Below are positions 38,572 to 49,812 of a stretch of 64,000 nucleotides of DNA, one piece after another. The position numbers and the translations under genes are program-made. The notes under the pieces were generated by a model. That model did no database searches, had not been told where the DNA came from, and saw only the letters and a list, made by a program, of their open reading frames with translations. Source of the stretch: Arctopsyche grandis (lineage: Eukaryota; Arthropoda; Insecta; Trichoptera; Hydropsychidae); NCBI RefSeq assembly GCF_051622035.1, contig NC_135364.1:17235001-17299000 (forward strand), written 5' to 3'. The first letter of the stretch is position 1. Each line of letters opens with the position of its first letter.

Positions 38572-41500
38572 ATGTGGTCGGCGAAAATTTTTACGCTTTT
38601 CCTCTTCGTCGCAGTGGTCCAGGCTCAAATACCGAACCTCGGATGGTGTCCCGACTATCAGGTAATAAATGAAAATTTTGATACGTACAATTTTCAAAAA
38701 CTACATTTTTATTTACGCGTATTTATTTGCTGATTATTAAAACTTCCAAATAAAATTCACAGGATAATTTTATAAAATAATACAATGAGATAAAGTTTAA
38801 CGAATTCAATAAAGATTTATTTATTATTATAAATTAAATATTAAATGAACTTTCGAATATATTGCGTGTGTATTAGGGTTTCTGATTTCCCGGACTTTTT
38901 CAATTTCCGTAAACAGGATGGATATCGGGATCGTTCCCGGGATTCCGGGATCCCATATGATGAAAAAATTTATTTTCAATTTAATTATTTTTTTATAAAT
39001 ATAAAATTTGTTTTTTTTTTTAAATAAAAAATATATCTATAAAATATAAAAAATGTAATTATATAAATAAATTTATTTGAAAGAGTTTCTTGAGAATACT
39101 AAAATATTTAAATGATAATACAAAGCCTATTTCTAGATTTGGCACAAATATTTCCAGCAATGGAAAAATTCTTTCAGTTTCAGTCGAAGCTGATTTTATA
39201 GCTTTTTAGCTATATCTTTTTAAACGAACGATTTCTTTAAATTAAATGTTTTACCATCTGTCAGTATGTATATTTTTATTTATATTTTAAAGTCGAGGCT
39301 ATTTTTATTTAAGCTATTTTCTTTGACAATTTTTTTTTTAATTCTTCGTTCAACGTCAAACACAATTGTCTCTTCTATTGTGGAATCGCCAATACAAGAA
39401 GGATAACTAGTTACATAATAGTTGCGTTGTAGTATACAGTCGCCTTTATTAAACCGTTTAAAGAACGTTTTGATTGAAATAATTTTCGTTGGACGTTTTC
39501 TAAACATACAATGTCATTTTTAAAATGAGGGTTCCAAATTTTATACGGAAATTCCAGTTTAGGTCATTTTAAAATTTTTCTTTTAGGTTTTTCATAAATT
39601 TGCACCGGAAGCTTGGTATTGAGACAGTTAAAAACACGTTTTATAAAATAATAGGTTGTATATATGGGTTGACTATTTTAAATCTCATTGTACATTAACA
39701 ATTACGCTGTACATTAACATTAGAATAATATAATACTATACTAAACAAATTAAATTAAATTGTAAAATAGAAAATGATCAGTAGATCAGTAGCTATTAAA
39801 ATAGATATAAGATGTATTGTGAATAATTTCGTAATAATAAAAAGCATTTAAAAAAAAAAAAAAAATCAAATCTCAAGTAGAAGTAATTCCAAGATCGAAC
39901 TATTGTTTAATTAATATTTAAATTTATCTAGATATAATATATATGTATATTGTGCCCAATATACATACATATGTATATGTAAATCTTTCATACATTCATT
40001 GCTAAATTAACTTACATTATATTAATGTATATACATATGTATGGAAATATCCACATAAAATATGTATTTTGTAAAGTTGGAAATTATTATATTACGTTAA
40101 AAATTAAAATAAATAGCAAAAAGTTCGTATTATATAATCTATTTGGAAAACTCTCCAAAAAGTTTAGACTATTTAGAAGACTTCATAATTGTATCTCTCA
40201 TTATTTATCAGTCGTTTCAACTTTCTATCAATAAATCTTAAATCAAAAAAGTTATTATATACGAAATATAGTTTCATTGTCAATTAACTTCAATTGACTT
40301 CAACTATTCGAATATCGAATAGTAAATCAAGTGCTATTCGAATATATTTGAAAATTTAAAAATAAATTAATTATATGTATATGTATTAAACATCGATTAC
40401 ACTATTTTAAGAAAATTTATCAAGAAACATAATTTGAAGAAAATTTATCAAGAAAATTAAAAAAACATATAAAACTAAAATAATATAAAATATAATATAG
40501 TTTGAAAAATTGAGAAAATTGCAATTGAAAATAAATTTACATAATATAATATGGAAGAATCTTAATCTAGTTTCAGAAAATGATATTTAAGAAATAATAA
40601 CCCGTTGAATGTTTCATTGTCGAGTCTATTTTTAATTTTTGTTTTCTTCCACCCTGCAGTAAAAAATACTCGTTCACACGCTATTGATGTCGGCTTTATT
40701 GTTAGTAGGGTATGGTATCCAGGATATACAGGCTTTTTGTTTTTTTTTCAATTTTTTTGAAATCTTCTTTTGTGTAATTTTTGAAATGGTTTTTACCAAT
40801 TCTTGTTCCATAATTGTTTCGAAATTGTTAGTGTTAATTTCAATTTCTTCGTCAGTAGAGTCAGTAGAGTAAGTGCTTTCTGAAACTAGTATTTTTTCCA
40901 TCAGTTCAATTGCAAATGATATAATTTCAGATTTTGGAATAATTTATTTAGTAACGTCTTATTACCTCATTCATTCGTTCTGTTTTCTATTTTCGGGAAG
41001 AATTCTGAGAATCGGCACGTGGCATTCAATCGACCATTTTATGTACTTGCACACGCATGATACATTTAAAATACATTTGTGTATACGAATATGATATAAA
41101 TTTATATGTATTGTAAAATCGCGAAATATAACTTGTTTATGAAATGTTTTAAAAAAATAACTATAATATATTCGAATAGTTGATGAAATATGCGAATAAC
41201 GAATGGCTGAAAAATCAGACGAATAATTCGAATACTCGAATATTAGAATATTCGATTCGGATCCCTAATACGTACATATGTATGCATGGTAACCGTGTTT
41301 CGAATATGAAATCATATCGTGATGATCGCGTTATTGTTGTGATGCCACAAAGAGTTTTTAACCCAAGTCGTGTTAACATTGACCCGAGTCGGTTGACCGG
41401 ACAACAACTTTTACGGCCGGTGCCAACAAACTGTTACGTCCTCATCGACGACCACGACCAAGCAAATATTGACAATCAACGATGGTACAATTTTCAGCCT

Positions 41501-42687
41501 ATGGCGAACTTCAATATGAACCGGTTCTTGGGCCAGTGGCACGAAGCTGAGAGGTACTTCACGGTGACCGAACTCGGGAGCCGCTGCGTTACCACCAACT
41601 ACGAGAAGATGCCCGATGGCAGGGTCTGGGTCTCCAATGAGATCAGAAGTGCATTGTTAGTATACATATATGGCGTTACTCTTGCATAATTGAGTTTGAG
41701 TTAAGATGTAAAATTTTGCACATTTTCGTTGTAGTACTGGAGTCAAGCGCGTGCTCGAGGGTCAACTTCAGGTCGTTGGAAGGGATGGCGAAGGAAAGCT
41801 GTCTGTTAAATATACATCCCTTCCAGTACCTTATGATACCCAATATTCAGTTTTGGATACGGATTATGATAATTATTGTGTGATGTGGTCCTGCAGTGGA
41901 ATTGGACCAGTGCATACACGTATGTATCTACATAGATCAATTCTCAAACCTTTGCGGAAAACGCAACATTATATAAAACTAAACTTACTATCGTCTATTC
42001 ATATGGAATTAAATCAATTTGAATTTAAATTTTTAGAAAATGCTTGGGTAATGACTAGAGAGAGGTTGGCTCCTGGAATAGTTTTGCAACGCGCATATGG
42101 TGTTTTGGATAAATATAAGATTTCACGAGCATTCTTCGTAAAAACCAACCAGGAAGACTGCACAATCCAACCAGTTCCCATTGAAGCCGTAGATCCAACT
42201 CCAGCAACAGATGTAGAAAGCAATGAGACAAAGAAAAATGCAGGAGTGGTCAAGAGCTCCGGTTTAGTTGAAAAACCAGAACACAAGCAAGAGGTAACAA
42301 ATTTGTTTGGATCAAAATTTTACTTAGTGTGAAGTTTGTGTCGATTAAAATGTAATTATATTTCAGGTCGGTGCTAAAGTGAAGAGCAGCCAGGAGTCTT
42401 CAGTAAAGGCAGAATCGGAAAAGGAACCATTGACAGTTCCAGAATTGATCCAATCGTTGGTAGACAAGGCAAAACCATCTGCTGATCATCATCCAGATCA
42501 TGTTGTAGATCCAAAGCCGGAAGCTGAAGATAATAAAGAAAAGGAAACGCCTGAAGTACCTCCTAAGATTACTGCAGAACCGGAAAAAACCATCGTTGCC
42601 GAAAAATCTGAAGTAGTAGAAGAGGAAAAACTTCAAGTGAAAAAGTCTGAGATTCCAGTGGCCGATATCAGCAAGGTCGATCCTTGA
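38572..42687 (+). CDS. Lipocalin A, with long charged C-terminal tail
   Basis: The exons are 38,572-38,661, 41,498-41,655, 41,735-41,919, 42,037-42,293 and 42,367-42,687, giving 336 residues with clean GT..AG junctions. Residues 1-18 form a signal peptide ending VVQA. Lipocalin motifs are G42-Q-W44, T125-D-Y127 and the TRER block at about 151-154. Cysteines in WCPDY, SRCVT, WSC and QEDCT fit the usual disulphides. The barrel ends near residue 195. About 140 residues rich in Glu, Lys, Pro and Ser follow, with no domain, likely disordered, encoded by a lengthened exon 4 plus exon 5. Lipocalins carry small hydrophobic ligands outside cells. The barrel resembles, from memory, the insect Karl/ApoD-like group, so no symbol is assigned. 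Intron 1 (2.8 kb) holds hAT debris. AATAAA lies at 42,852. It is the source of pseudogene A'. Confidence 0.88.
38870..38970. mobile_element. Possible DNA-transposon end in intron 1 of lipocalin A
   Basis: The stretch TAGGGTTTCTGATTTCCCGG, followed by several GGGATC/CCCGGGATTCCGGGATCC words, is unlike the AT-rich surroundings. It resembles the termini of hAT-type elements. A partner end was not secured, although TAGGG also begins the reverse complement of the right end near 41,272. Confidence 0.35.
40565..41272 (-). pseudogene. hAT transposase C-terminal relic
   Basis: On the minus strand at about 40,575-40,690 the translation reads PTSIACERVFFTAG, then KTKIKNRLDNETFNG and LLFLKYH. This is the hATC dimerisation region (..ACERVFSTAG..KIRNRL.PETFN.LLFLK). 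Upstream, at 40,674-40,901, is a Lys/Glu-rich segment in a different frame, so there is at least one frameshift. The element's 5' end is probably at about 41,272, where the reverse complement starts TAGGGATCCGAATCGAATA next to many TTCGAATA words. The whole relic lies in intron 1 of lipocalin A, on the opposite strand. Confidence 0.65.
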
Positions 42688-43418
42688 AAAAATATTATTA
42701 GTTATTAATTTATAGGTAAAATAAGTAGTTGAATTAAGTTAAATTAAATGACTACCCCAAGTCATAGTGCCAAATAGTGTTCCTACTTGGAATTTATGAT
42801 CGATTTAATCGTTTCATGCATGGTAAATTATACTTTGATGTACAAGTGATTAATAAAGTATTTTTATAAATTAAATTTCGTCTTTTATTTAGAGATCATT
42901 TATATCATATGTGATAACTTCGATTGGCCAAATGCCAATGGATTATGTAGTTGATTACTATGTATATACATACGTGTATTTGGTTATTTTAAGATTATAT
43001 TAAATTAATTTCCTCGTGTTATATAAGTACATACTTTGTATTGAAAGAAAAACTGGAATGAAATAAAAACATTGTTTATATTCCATAAATTTAATTTTGT
43101 CTAATCATCAACAATATTGGTAGAGATTTGCATCAATTAAAATGTTTTTTTGAATATGAAATATTTTGATCCCGGATAATATGTACTTTATTTGGTAGAG
43201 ATACCTTGGAATCGTCTGTTTTTGAATAAACATATTCACATTATTTTATATAATCGGGGCGGATCGGATTTGTAAATGAAATATTTTAATGGTAATAAAT
43301 AATAAAATTAATATTTTCATAGTAAAAATACATATTTGTGAATAAGTATACATATACAACATATGTATATACATATGTACGAATCTAACAATTCGATGAT
43401 TACACAATATTTATTTAT

Positions 43419-43905
43419 ACCAGGAAGGCCTAATAGGTAACCCTAATGCGCCTTCCTGGCCAGAAAAATTGTACATTTGTATTATATATACAGAGTAAAT
43501 ACATATAAATCAACATCCATAGAGACATCTATGGTCAAATTTGTAAATTTGAAGCATATTTTTAACAATTCAGTAAATACATATCAATTAACATCCACAG
43601 TTACATTTTTAACAATTCAGTAAATACATATCAATTAACATCCACATGACAATCATGGTTACATTTAAAATTTTGCAGCATTTTATACAATTCAGCGAAA
43701 TCCGAGATTGCTGAGAAAATGGGTAAGGTTGCCAATTTGTTGGAACCGTTTCAATGAAAATCAGATAAATTGGCAAACTCTGATAGGAAACGATCGACCC
43801 GTAGACACAAATCCATGGTGTGGCCCACAGAAACCAGTGGGATATGAACCCGTGACCACTTTGTTTAAAGCATTATATGCTAACCACTAGTCTATTTGGC
43901 TTCAC
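43419..43905 (-). mobile_element. SINE family 1, near-complete copy
   Basis: Read on the minus strand, the head carries an A-box-like word (TAGACTAGTGG) and a B-box-like word (GGTTCATATCCC). A body follows with an internal ATGGATGTTAATTGATATGT repeat, then the tail hairpin CCAGGAAGGC..CTTCCTGG (43,422-43,461). It is absent from arm 2, so it was either inserted in arm 1 after the duplication or deleted from arm 2. Confidence 0.75.
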
Positions 43906-44429
43906 ATACGTTTTTTGGGTTTGTTGAAAAGCTTTCCTACTTGTTCCGACATTGCATCGTCATCGTCAACGCACAGCCTTGCAAATATTCCATCGATGAT
44001 TTCAAATATCGCACTCCGTAGCCCTTTTACTATCACTTATTTTTAATACGATAATATTAAATTATTTAAAAATGAAATTTTTTTTAAAATTAATTTTAAT
44101 TAATTAAGAAACAAATTACAAAGCTTAATCGTTAATGTTAGTTTAATTTTTTATTATAATCCTTATACATATGTATAGTCTGGTCTAATACCAGAATATA
44201 GGATAATTGAAAATTTGGATAGTAAATTACATATTTTGTAATTTTTTGTGAATTCATTCTATGATTATATTCTAAACCATAACACGATTATTAAAATACA
44301 TAAAATGTTGTACATGATATTATATTACATATTACATTTTATGTTATTCTGACACATTCGAATAGTTTAATTAGTCTTTTAGACGTCGGAATTCGGCCCT
44401 GTGACAAAATTTTTTTAACAATCAAAGAG

Positions 44430-44595
44430 TTTTGCAATAAAAGGGCACATTTTGACTCACTTGCATTATCCAAGAAGACAGCAAAGTCAACAAGACAACA
44501 ACTCGGCTGAAGATTGAAAATTTTATGTAAGTATTAATATTATTATTGTTTAATGTTTAATTTTGTGCATTATGTCGAAATTTTGTTGTAGAAAA
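44430..44595 (+). promoter_or_regulatory. Promoter and 5' UTR of lipocalin B
   Basis: A TATA-like box, TTGCAATAAAAGGGC (about 44,433-44,447), is followed by a probable start near 44,460-44,470. A donor (TTTTAT|GTAAGTATT at about 44,527) and an acceptor (TTGTTGTAG, ending 44,590) suggest a short intron in the 5' UTR. The same arrangement is present in B' and, with other sequence, in C and D. Confidence 0.55.
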
Positions 44596-45497
44596 ATGTT
44601 GAGGATTTTGATGTTTTTATCTGTTGCTGTGGCTGTATGTCAAGCACAAGTGTTCGCCTTTGGACCATGTCCAACAGTGACCGTAAAACAAAATTTTGTT
44701 CTATCTGCGGTAAATATGAGCCACAATTGAATTTTTATAATGTGAAAATTTTCATGTGTATTTTACGATTATTTTTAATATTTCAGTATATGGGAAAATG
44801 GTATGAATTTGCCAAGTATCCAAATTTTTTCCAGGATTTTACTGGAAAGTGTACCATCGCCGAATATAGCCTCAACGCTGGAATAGTGAATGTTGTCAAT
44901 ACGGAGCTGAATGCGTAAGTTGAAATTAAGTGGTCACATTATGTAACCATTAAGTGGTTACATAATAGAATGTACAACTTCGGTTTTATTACAAGTAGCT
45001 GAATTTGTTCTAATGTACATGCACATACAATATGTATGTATATACATATGTCAATATTTAACAAGGAATATTATTGTGTGGATTTTAATTTAGCAATTCA
45101 ACCAAGAAATCAATCTCAGGCACGGCTAGTTTTGAAGGTGCCACAACTGAAGGAAAATTATCAGTGAAATTCCCGAATGTTCCTTTCGCGGCTCCATATT
45201 ATGTTTTGGATACTGATTACATCAACTACTCAGTGGTTTATGGATGCGCAAACTTTTTCTTTTTCCACCAAAGTGATTATAAATCGTTATCTTTTTTTTG
45301 AATACTGGAAAATATGTCACGGATACTTAATACGTACATTATTTTTTTCAGATTTCGTCTGGGTTTTATCAAGAAGTAGATTTGCTTCTCTTGATACGAT
45401 TACAAAGGCTAGTGCTGTTTTGGATGCCAATAAATTACAAAGGGATATAAAATCTTTGATTCCCACTGATCAATATACATGCCCCCTGATTTGGTAA
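44596..45497 (+). CDS. Lipocalin B (secreted, ApoD-like)
   Basis: The exons are 44,596-44,709, 44,787-44,914, 45,094-45,272 and 45,352-45,497, giving 188 residues. A signal peptide ends in VCQA (residues 14-17). The lipocalin signature G41-K-W43-Y-E opens exon 2, TDY is at 121-123, and WVLSRSR is the third conserved block. Cysteines at about 25, 60, 132 and 184 fit two disulphides. Possible N-glycosylation sites are at N82-S-T and N125-Y-S. Intron phases 0, 2, 1 are the same as in A, C and D. It would bind a small hydrophobic ligand outside the cell; the ligand is unknown. It has an inverted near-identical partner B' 3 kb downstream. The start is the first Met after the presumed 5' UTR intron. 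AATAAA occurs at 45,497 and 45,829, and the second is the more likely poly(A) signal. Confidence 0.9.
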
Positions 45498-45885
45498 ATA
45501 AACAAATAATATAGAAAGTTGGATAACCCAAATGATGACATTGGATAGAAGAAGTATTGAATTTTGTAATATTAAAATATTGACATTTAATTTGTAGATT
45601 AGTAATATTAAGCCGGCGATTAATTTGTAACATGTTATATGAGCATATATGAAAATGACATTCATAGTTTTTATAATAAGGCATATTAAGAAAGTTCAAA
45701 CTGAGCTTTTAATGAGTATATATGTATATACATAAATATGGTCGCCTAGCATGTTACAAACGAATAGCGGTCTTCAGATGAATTTCATTTACATAGTGTG
45801 TAGTATTGTAGATATTTGTGTAAGAAAAAATAAATACTAAGAAGCATAAGATTTGGTTTGATTTTATAATATAACCAGCAACTTA

Positions 45886-46232
45886 GATCAATGGTTGGCA
45901 TGCAATGCTTTCAATTGTGTGGTCACGGGTTCTATCCCGTATGCTGCTAGCCAGAATTTGGATACGTAGCTCCAAAGTCGATAGTGTCCTATCAAATATC
46001 GCAAATTTATAGAATTTCATTGAGTCGGTTCCAACAAATTGGCAACCTTGTCCTAACCCTTTCGCAAAATTCGAGCCATTCAGCATCTCGATTTTCGATG
46101 ATTAGAAAATGGTTAAAAAATATGTCTATAGATTTCTCTATGGCTGTTAATCGCTTGACCATAGATGTCGTGTTTAATAAATGGGTGTACATATACCTGT
46201 TTAAGTAATTAATAAATAATTATTAATCTTTA
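45886..46232 (+). mobile_element. SINE family 1 copy spanning the arm-1 boundary
   Basis: The head has an A-box-like TAGATCAATGG and a B-box-like GGTTCTATCCC. The body contains TTGACCATAGATGTC, as in the copy at 43,419. The tail hairpin is eroded to TACCTGTTTAAG and is followed by A/T-rich sequence. The inverted duplication stops inside this SINE at about 46,053. Confidence 0.7.
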
Positions 46233-46372
46233 TAGCACACTCATCGTATTGGAGCAATCTGTTAAACGAATGTACATTATTGATAGAATAAATACAAAAC
46301 AAATATAAAATTTGTATATAATATATCCAACGGAATTTTATCCTAAAAGTGTATCTTTAGGATAAAATTCCA

Positions 46373-47164
46373 CACTAATAAGGTGGCACCACAAATCAGC
46401 GCAAACCAACTTAGCACCGAACTTTCAACGCAGATAACTCGGCGCAATGACAATTTAGCGCATGGACTATTCAGTGCAACAATAATTCAGCGCAAAATCA
46501 ATTTTTTCAATAAGTTTTAAATGCGTTTTCGAAAAAGAATAACTGTATTGAAATTGTCGGCCATATTTACATGATATGATAATTTCATAAATGCGAATGA
46601 ATTTATTTGACACTCTTTGTGCCTTGAAATATTAAGCCAGCAGGGTTTCTCAACTAAGGCCGCAAAAATTTATTTTTAAGCAGGGTTTCTAAACTTTCAA
46701 AATTTTACGTATGCAGGGTCTCTAAACTAAGGTTCTTTATGAACTTTGCTTTTGATAAAAAATGAGAGAATCCTTGCTTTTTTGATTTTTTGAGTTCCGC
46801 AAAAAATATTTCTTAAAAAGAGTTTCTACACCAGGATAGACAGTAAAAAATATTACGTATGAACGGATTCTAGACCAATATTTGTAAGCCCGTCTTCATG
46901 GGTTCTGCTATTCATATCTAAAATGTACGCGTATACGTATGTATGTATGTATTGACGTATTTATCGACCATTGATTTAAATTATCATGCATTTCAATGGG
47001 TGACCATATATATATCGTGCATTTCAACCAATTTTAAACTTACTAAAAAAGTTGATTTTGCGCTGAATAGTCTATGCGCTGAATTGTCGTTGCGCTGAGT
47101 TGTCTGCGCCAAAAGGTCGGCGCTAAGTTGGTTTGCGCTGAGATGTCGGTGCGCCGCACTAATA
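46373..47164. mobile_element. Non-autonomous DNA transposon with GCGC subterminal repeats
   Basis: The element spans 46,381-47,156 (776 bp) and is flanked by perfect 8-bp duplications CACTAATA (46,373-46,380 and 47,157-47,164). Its inverted ends run for about 125 bases. They are made of repeated words of the type CAGCGCAAACCAACTTAGC, CAACTCAGCGCAA and CTATTCAGCGCAAAATC. The interior has three GCAGGGTTTCTAAACT-like repeats (about 46,639, 46,680 and 46,714), which resemble hAT ends. There is no transposase. It occupies much of the spacer between the duplication arms. Confidence 0.75.
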
Positions 47165-47292
47165 GATCACCACATGAGAAAATTGTGTATAAGTATCGTT
47201 TATATACATATATAATTGTAATGATTTATGTGTTTATGTGTATATGCATGTATAATGTTTGTATGTATATGGATGTATGTATTGTGTATGTG

Positions 47293-47419
<127 letters not shown>

Positions 47420-47569
47420 ATGTGAATATATATATGTGTAGGTGTGTATGTATGTATATGTATATATGTGTATTTTTATATTTATGTATGTATGAATGTG
47501 TATTTGTGTATACGTGGAAGTATTTGTGTATATTTGAATGGTGTACATATATGTTTATATAATTGTCTT

Positions 47570-47665
47570 TGGCCAGGAAGGCGCATTGGGTTTACCTGTT
47601 AGGCCTTCTTGGTGTAAATTAAATAAAAAAATAAAAAAATAAAATAAATAAATAAATAATATACT
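47570..47665 (+). mobile_element. SINE family 1 tail only
   Basis: The tail hairpin GGCCAGGAAGGC..GGCCTTCTTGG is followed by (AAATAAA)n. It directly follows the GTATGTATA-rich microsatellite tract. The head and body are missing. Confidence 0.75.
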
Positions 47666-47931
47666 AGTTATTTTACTCGGCTTCGCTCAGTATTTGTAAT
47701 ATAAACAGCTTGTACATGGCGAATCTAATAGTAAATATTAATTTGTTTTTTATTAAATTTATTTGAATAAAAAAAAAAACGAATCGTCGTCATAGAAACT
47801 TTGTTTTGTTTTCGAAGTTTCCAACCAAAAATACTTACAAACTTACATACATATGTACATACAAAGTATCTTTCGAAATTATTTATTAGATGTGTACATA
47901 TATATGTATATGCATGTATGTATGTACGTTT

Positions 47932-48107
47932 TAGGACAAGGTTGCCAATTTGTTGGAACCGACTCAATGAAATCAGATAAATATGCAATCTTTGATAGGA
48001 CCCGGTCGACTTTGGAGCTACGTATCCAAATTCTGGCCAGCAGCATAGGGGATAGAACCCGTGACCACACAATTGAAAGCATTACATGCCAAGCATTGAT
48101 CTAAGTT
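47932..48107 (-). mobile_element. SINE family 1 head, truncated at arm-2 boundary
   Basis: It is the inverted duplicate of the SINE head at 45,886-46,053. After CAAGGTTGCC (reading towards lower coordinates) the match stops at about 47,932 and unrelated sequence with TACATACATG words follows. The truncation supports arm 2 as the derived copy. Confidence 0.7.
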
Positions 48108-48507
48108 GCTGGTTATATTATAAAATATTATAAAATCAAACCAAATCTTATGCTTCTTAGTATTTATTTTTTCTTACACAAATATCTACAATACTACACA
48201 CTATGTAAATGAAATTCATCTGAAGACCGCTATTCGTTTGTAACATGCTAGGCGACCATATTTATGTATGTACATACATATATACTCATTAAAAGCTCAG
48301 TTTGAACATTCTTAATATGCCTTATTATAAAAACTATGAATGTCATTTTCATATACATATGCTCATATAACATGTTTCAATTTAATCGCCGGCTTAATAT
48401 TACTAATCTACAAATTACATGTCAATATTTTAATATTACAAAATTCAATATTTCTTCTATCCAATGTCATCATTTGGGTTATCCAACTTTCTATATTATT
48501 TGTTTAT

Positions 48508-49428
48508 TTACCAAATCAGGGGGCATGTATATTGATCAGTGGGAATTAAAGATTTTATATCCCTTTCTAATTTGTTGGCATCCAAAACAGCACTAGCCTT
48601 TGTAATCGTATCAAGAGAAGTAAATCTACTTCTTGATAAAACCCAGACGAAATCTGAAAAAAATAATGAACGTATTTATTATCCGTAACATATTTTCCAA
48701 TATTCAAAAAAAAAAGATAACGATTTATAATCACTTTCGTGGAAAAAGAAAAAGTTTGCGCATCCATAAACCACTGAGTAGTTGATGTAATCAGTATCCA
48801 AAACATAATAAGGAGCCGCGAAAGGAGAATTCGGGAATTTCACTGATAATCTTCCTTCAGTCGTGGCACCTTCAAAACTAGCCGTGCCTGAGATTGATTT
48901 TTTGGTTGAATCGCTAAATTAAAATCCACACGATGATAATCTTGGTTAAATATTGACATATATACGTATGCATGTATATAATAACAAATTCAGCATGTTT
49001 TAATAAAACCGAAATTGTAATCGGTTATGTAATAACTATCCATATTGAATTACAAGAATTACGAATTTCAAAATTTTGCTCAACAATGTGACCACTTAAT
49101 TTCAACTTACGAACTCAGCTCCGTATTGACAACATTCACTATTCCAGCGTTGAGGCTATATTCGGCGATGGCGCACTTTCCAGTAAAATCCTGGAAAAAA
49201 TTTGGATACTTGGCAAATTCATACCATTTTCCCATATACTGAAATATTAAAAATAATCGTAAAATACACATAAAAATTTTAGATTATAAAAATTCAATTG
49301 TGGCTCATATTTACCGCAGATAGAACAAAATTTTGTTTTACGGTCACTGTTGGACATGGTCCCAAGGCGAATACTTGTGCTTGACTTACAGCCACAGCAA
49401 CAGATAAAAATATCAAAATCCTCAACAT
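48508..49428 (-). CDS. Lipocalin B' (inverted twin of B)
   Basis: The exons, in transcript order, are 49,428-49,315, 49,238-49,111, 48,913-48,735 and 48,653-48,508, giving 188 residues. All exon lengths equal those of B, and all splice sites and the stop are kept. By my count 20 coding bases differ (13 replacement, 7 silent), giving 12 amino-acid differences. They include M6I, C15S and F22L in and after the signal peptide, and N-A to S-S, N to D, V to S and Q to E in the barrel. Loss of N82 removes a potential glycosylation site. The G-K-W, TDY and WVLSRSR motifs and the four barrel cysteines are intact, so it is probably a functional second gene. It faces B tail to tail. A Helitron-like insert lies in its 5' UTR intron. 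Confidence 0.88.
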
Positions 49429-49490
49429 TTTTCTACAACAAAATTTCGACATAATGCACAAAATTAAACATTAAACAATAATAATATTAA

Positions 49491-49812
49491 TTAATCTATA
49501 TATGTATATATAAAAATTAATGTCTGTGTGTGTGTCTCGAATAGGCTCCTAAACCACGGAACCGATTACGATGTAACTTTCAGGATTTGTTGTATGCATG
49601 TCTGGAAAGATTAATGTGAAAAAAAATTGCCCAAAAACGGGAACGGAAACGGGAAAAATGGGAATGAGTCTCATTGCAACGTTATAATTTCAAATGTTCG
49701 CATCGCGACCAACGTGTTTGCTGCCTGCGTTTTACCGACAAATGAGAACGGGAACGGGAACGGGATTTGCATGCGTTATTGTGGCATTGCAATGCATGCC
49801 GGGTTCAGCTAA
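49491..49812. mobile_element. Helitron-like non-autonomous element in 5' UTR intron of B'
   Basis: The paralogous site in B is ungapped (ATATTAA|TACTTAC in this orientation), so the insert is exactly delimited at 322 bp. It begins TTAATCTATATATG with TGTCTGTGTGTGTGTCTCG following, and ends GCCGGGTTCAGCTAA before T. A CTRR end (CTAA) before a host T, the GC-rich end, the TCTATATATA start and the ..GGCTCCTAAACCACGGAACCG block fit Helitrons. The extra TTAA before TC is atypical. The hairpin near the 3' end (GCATTGCAATGC) is visible. Confidence 0.65.

Larger units (their letters stand above)
41868..46053 (+). repeat. Inverted duplication, arm 1 (probable source)
   Basis: This arm runs from GATAATTATTGT inside exon 3 of lipocalin A to GCAACCTTGTCCTAA inside a SINE. 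It matches 47,932-51,646 in inverse orientation. It contains the end of exon 3, exons 4-5 of A, all of B and a SINE head. Relative to arm 2 it has extra sequence at about 42,755-42,906 (3' UTR of A) and about 43,418-44,130 (a SINE plus flank). The features that cross both of its ends, gene A on the left and the SINE on the right, are continuous, which marks it as the original. Confidence 0.85.

Noticed and set aside
42014..42286. Minus-strand frame over lipocalin A exon 4, mirrored at 51,198-51,485 on +
   Set aside because: Antisense shadows of the same exon in the two arms. Their conservation follows from the duplication.
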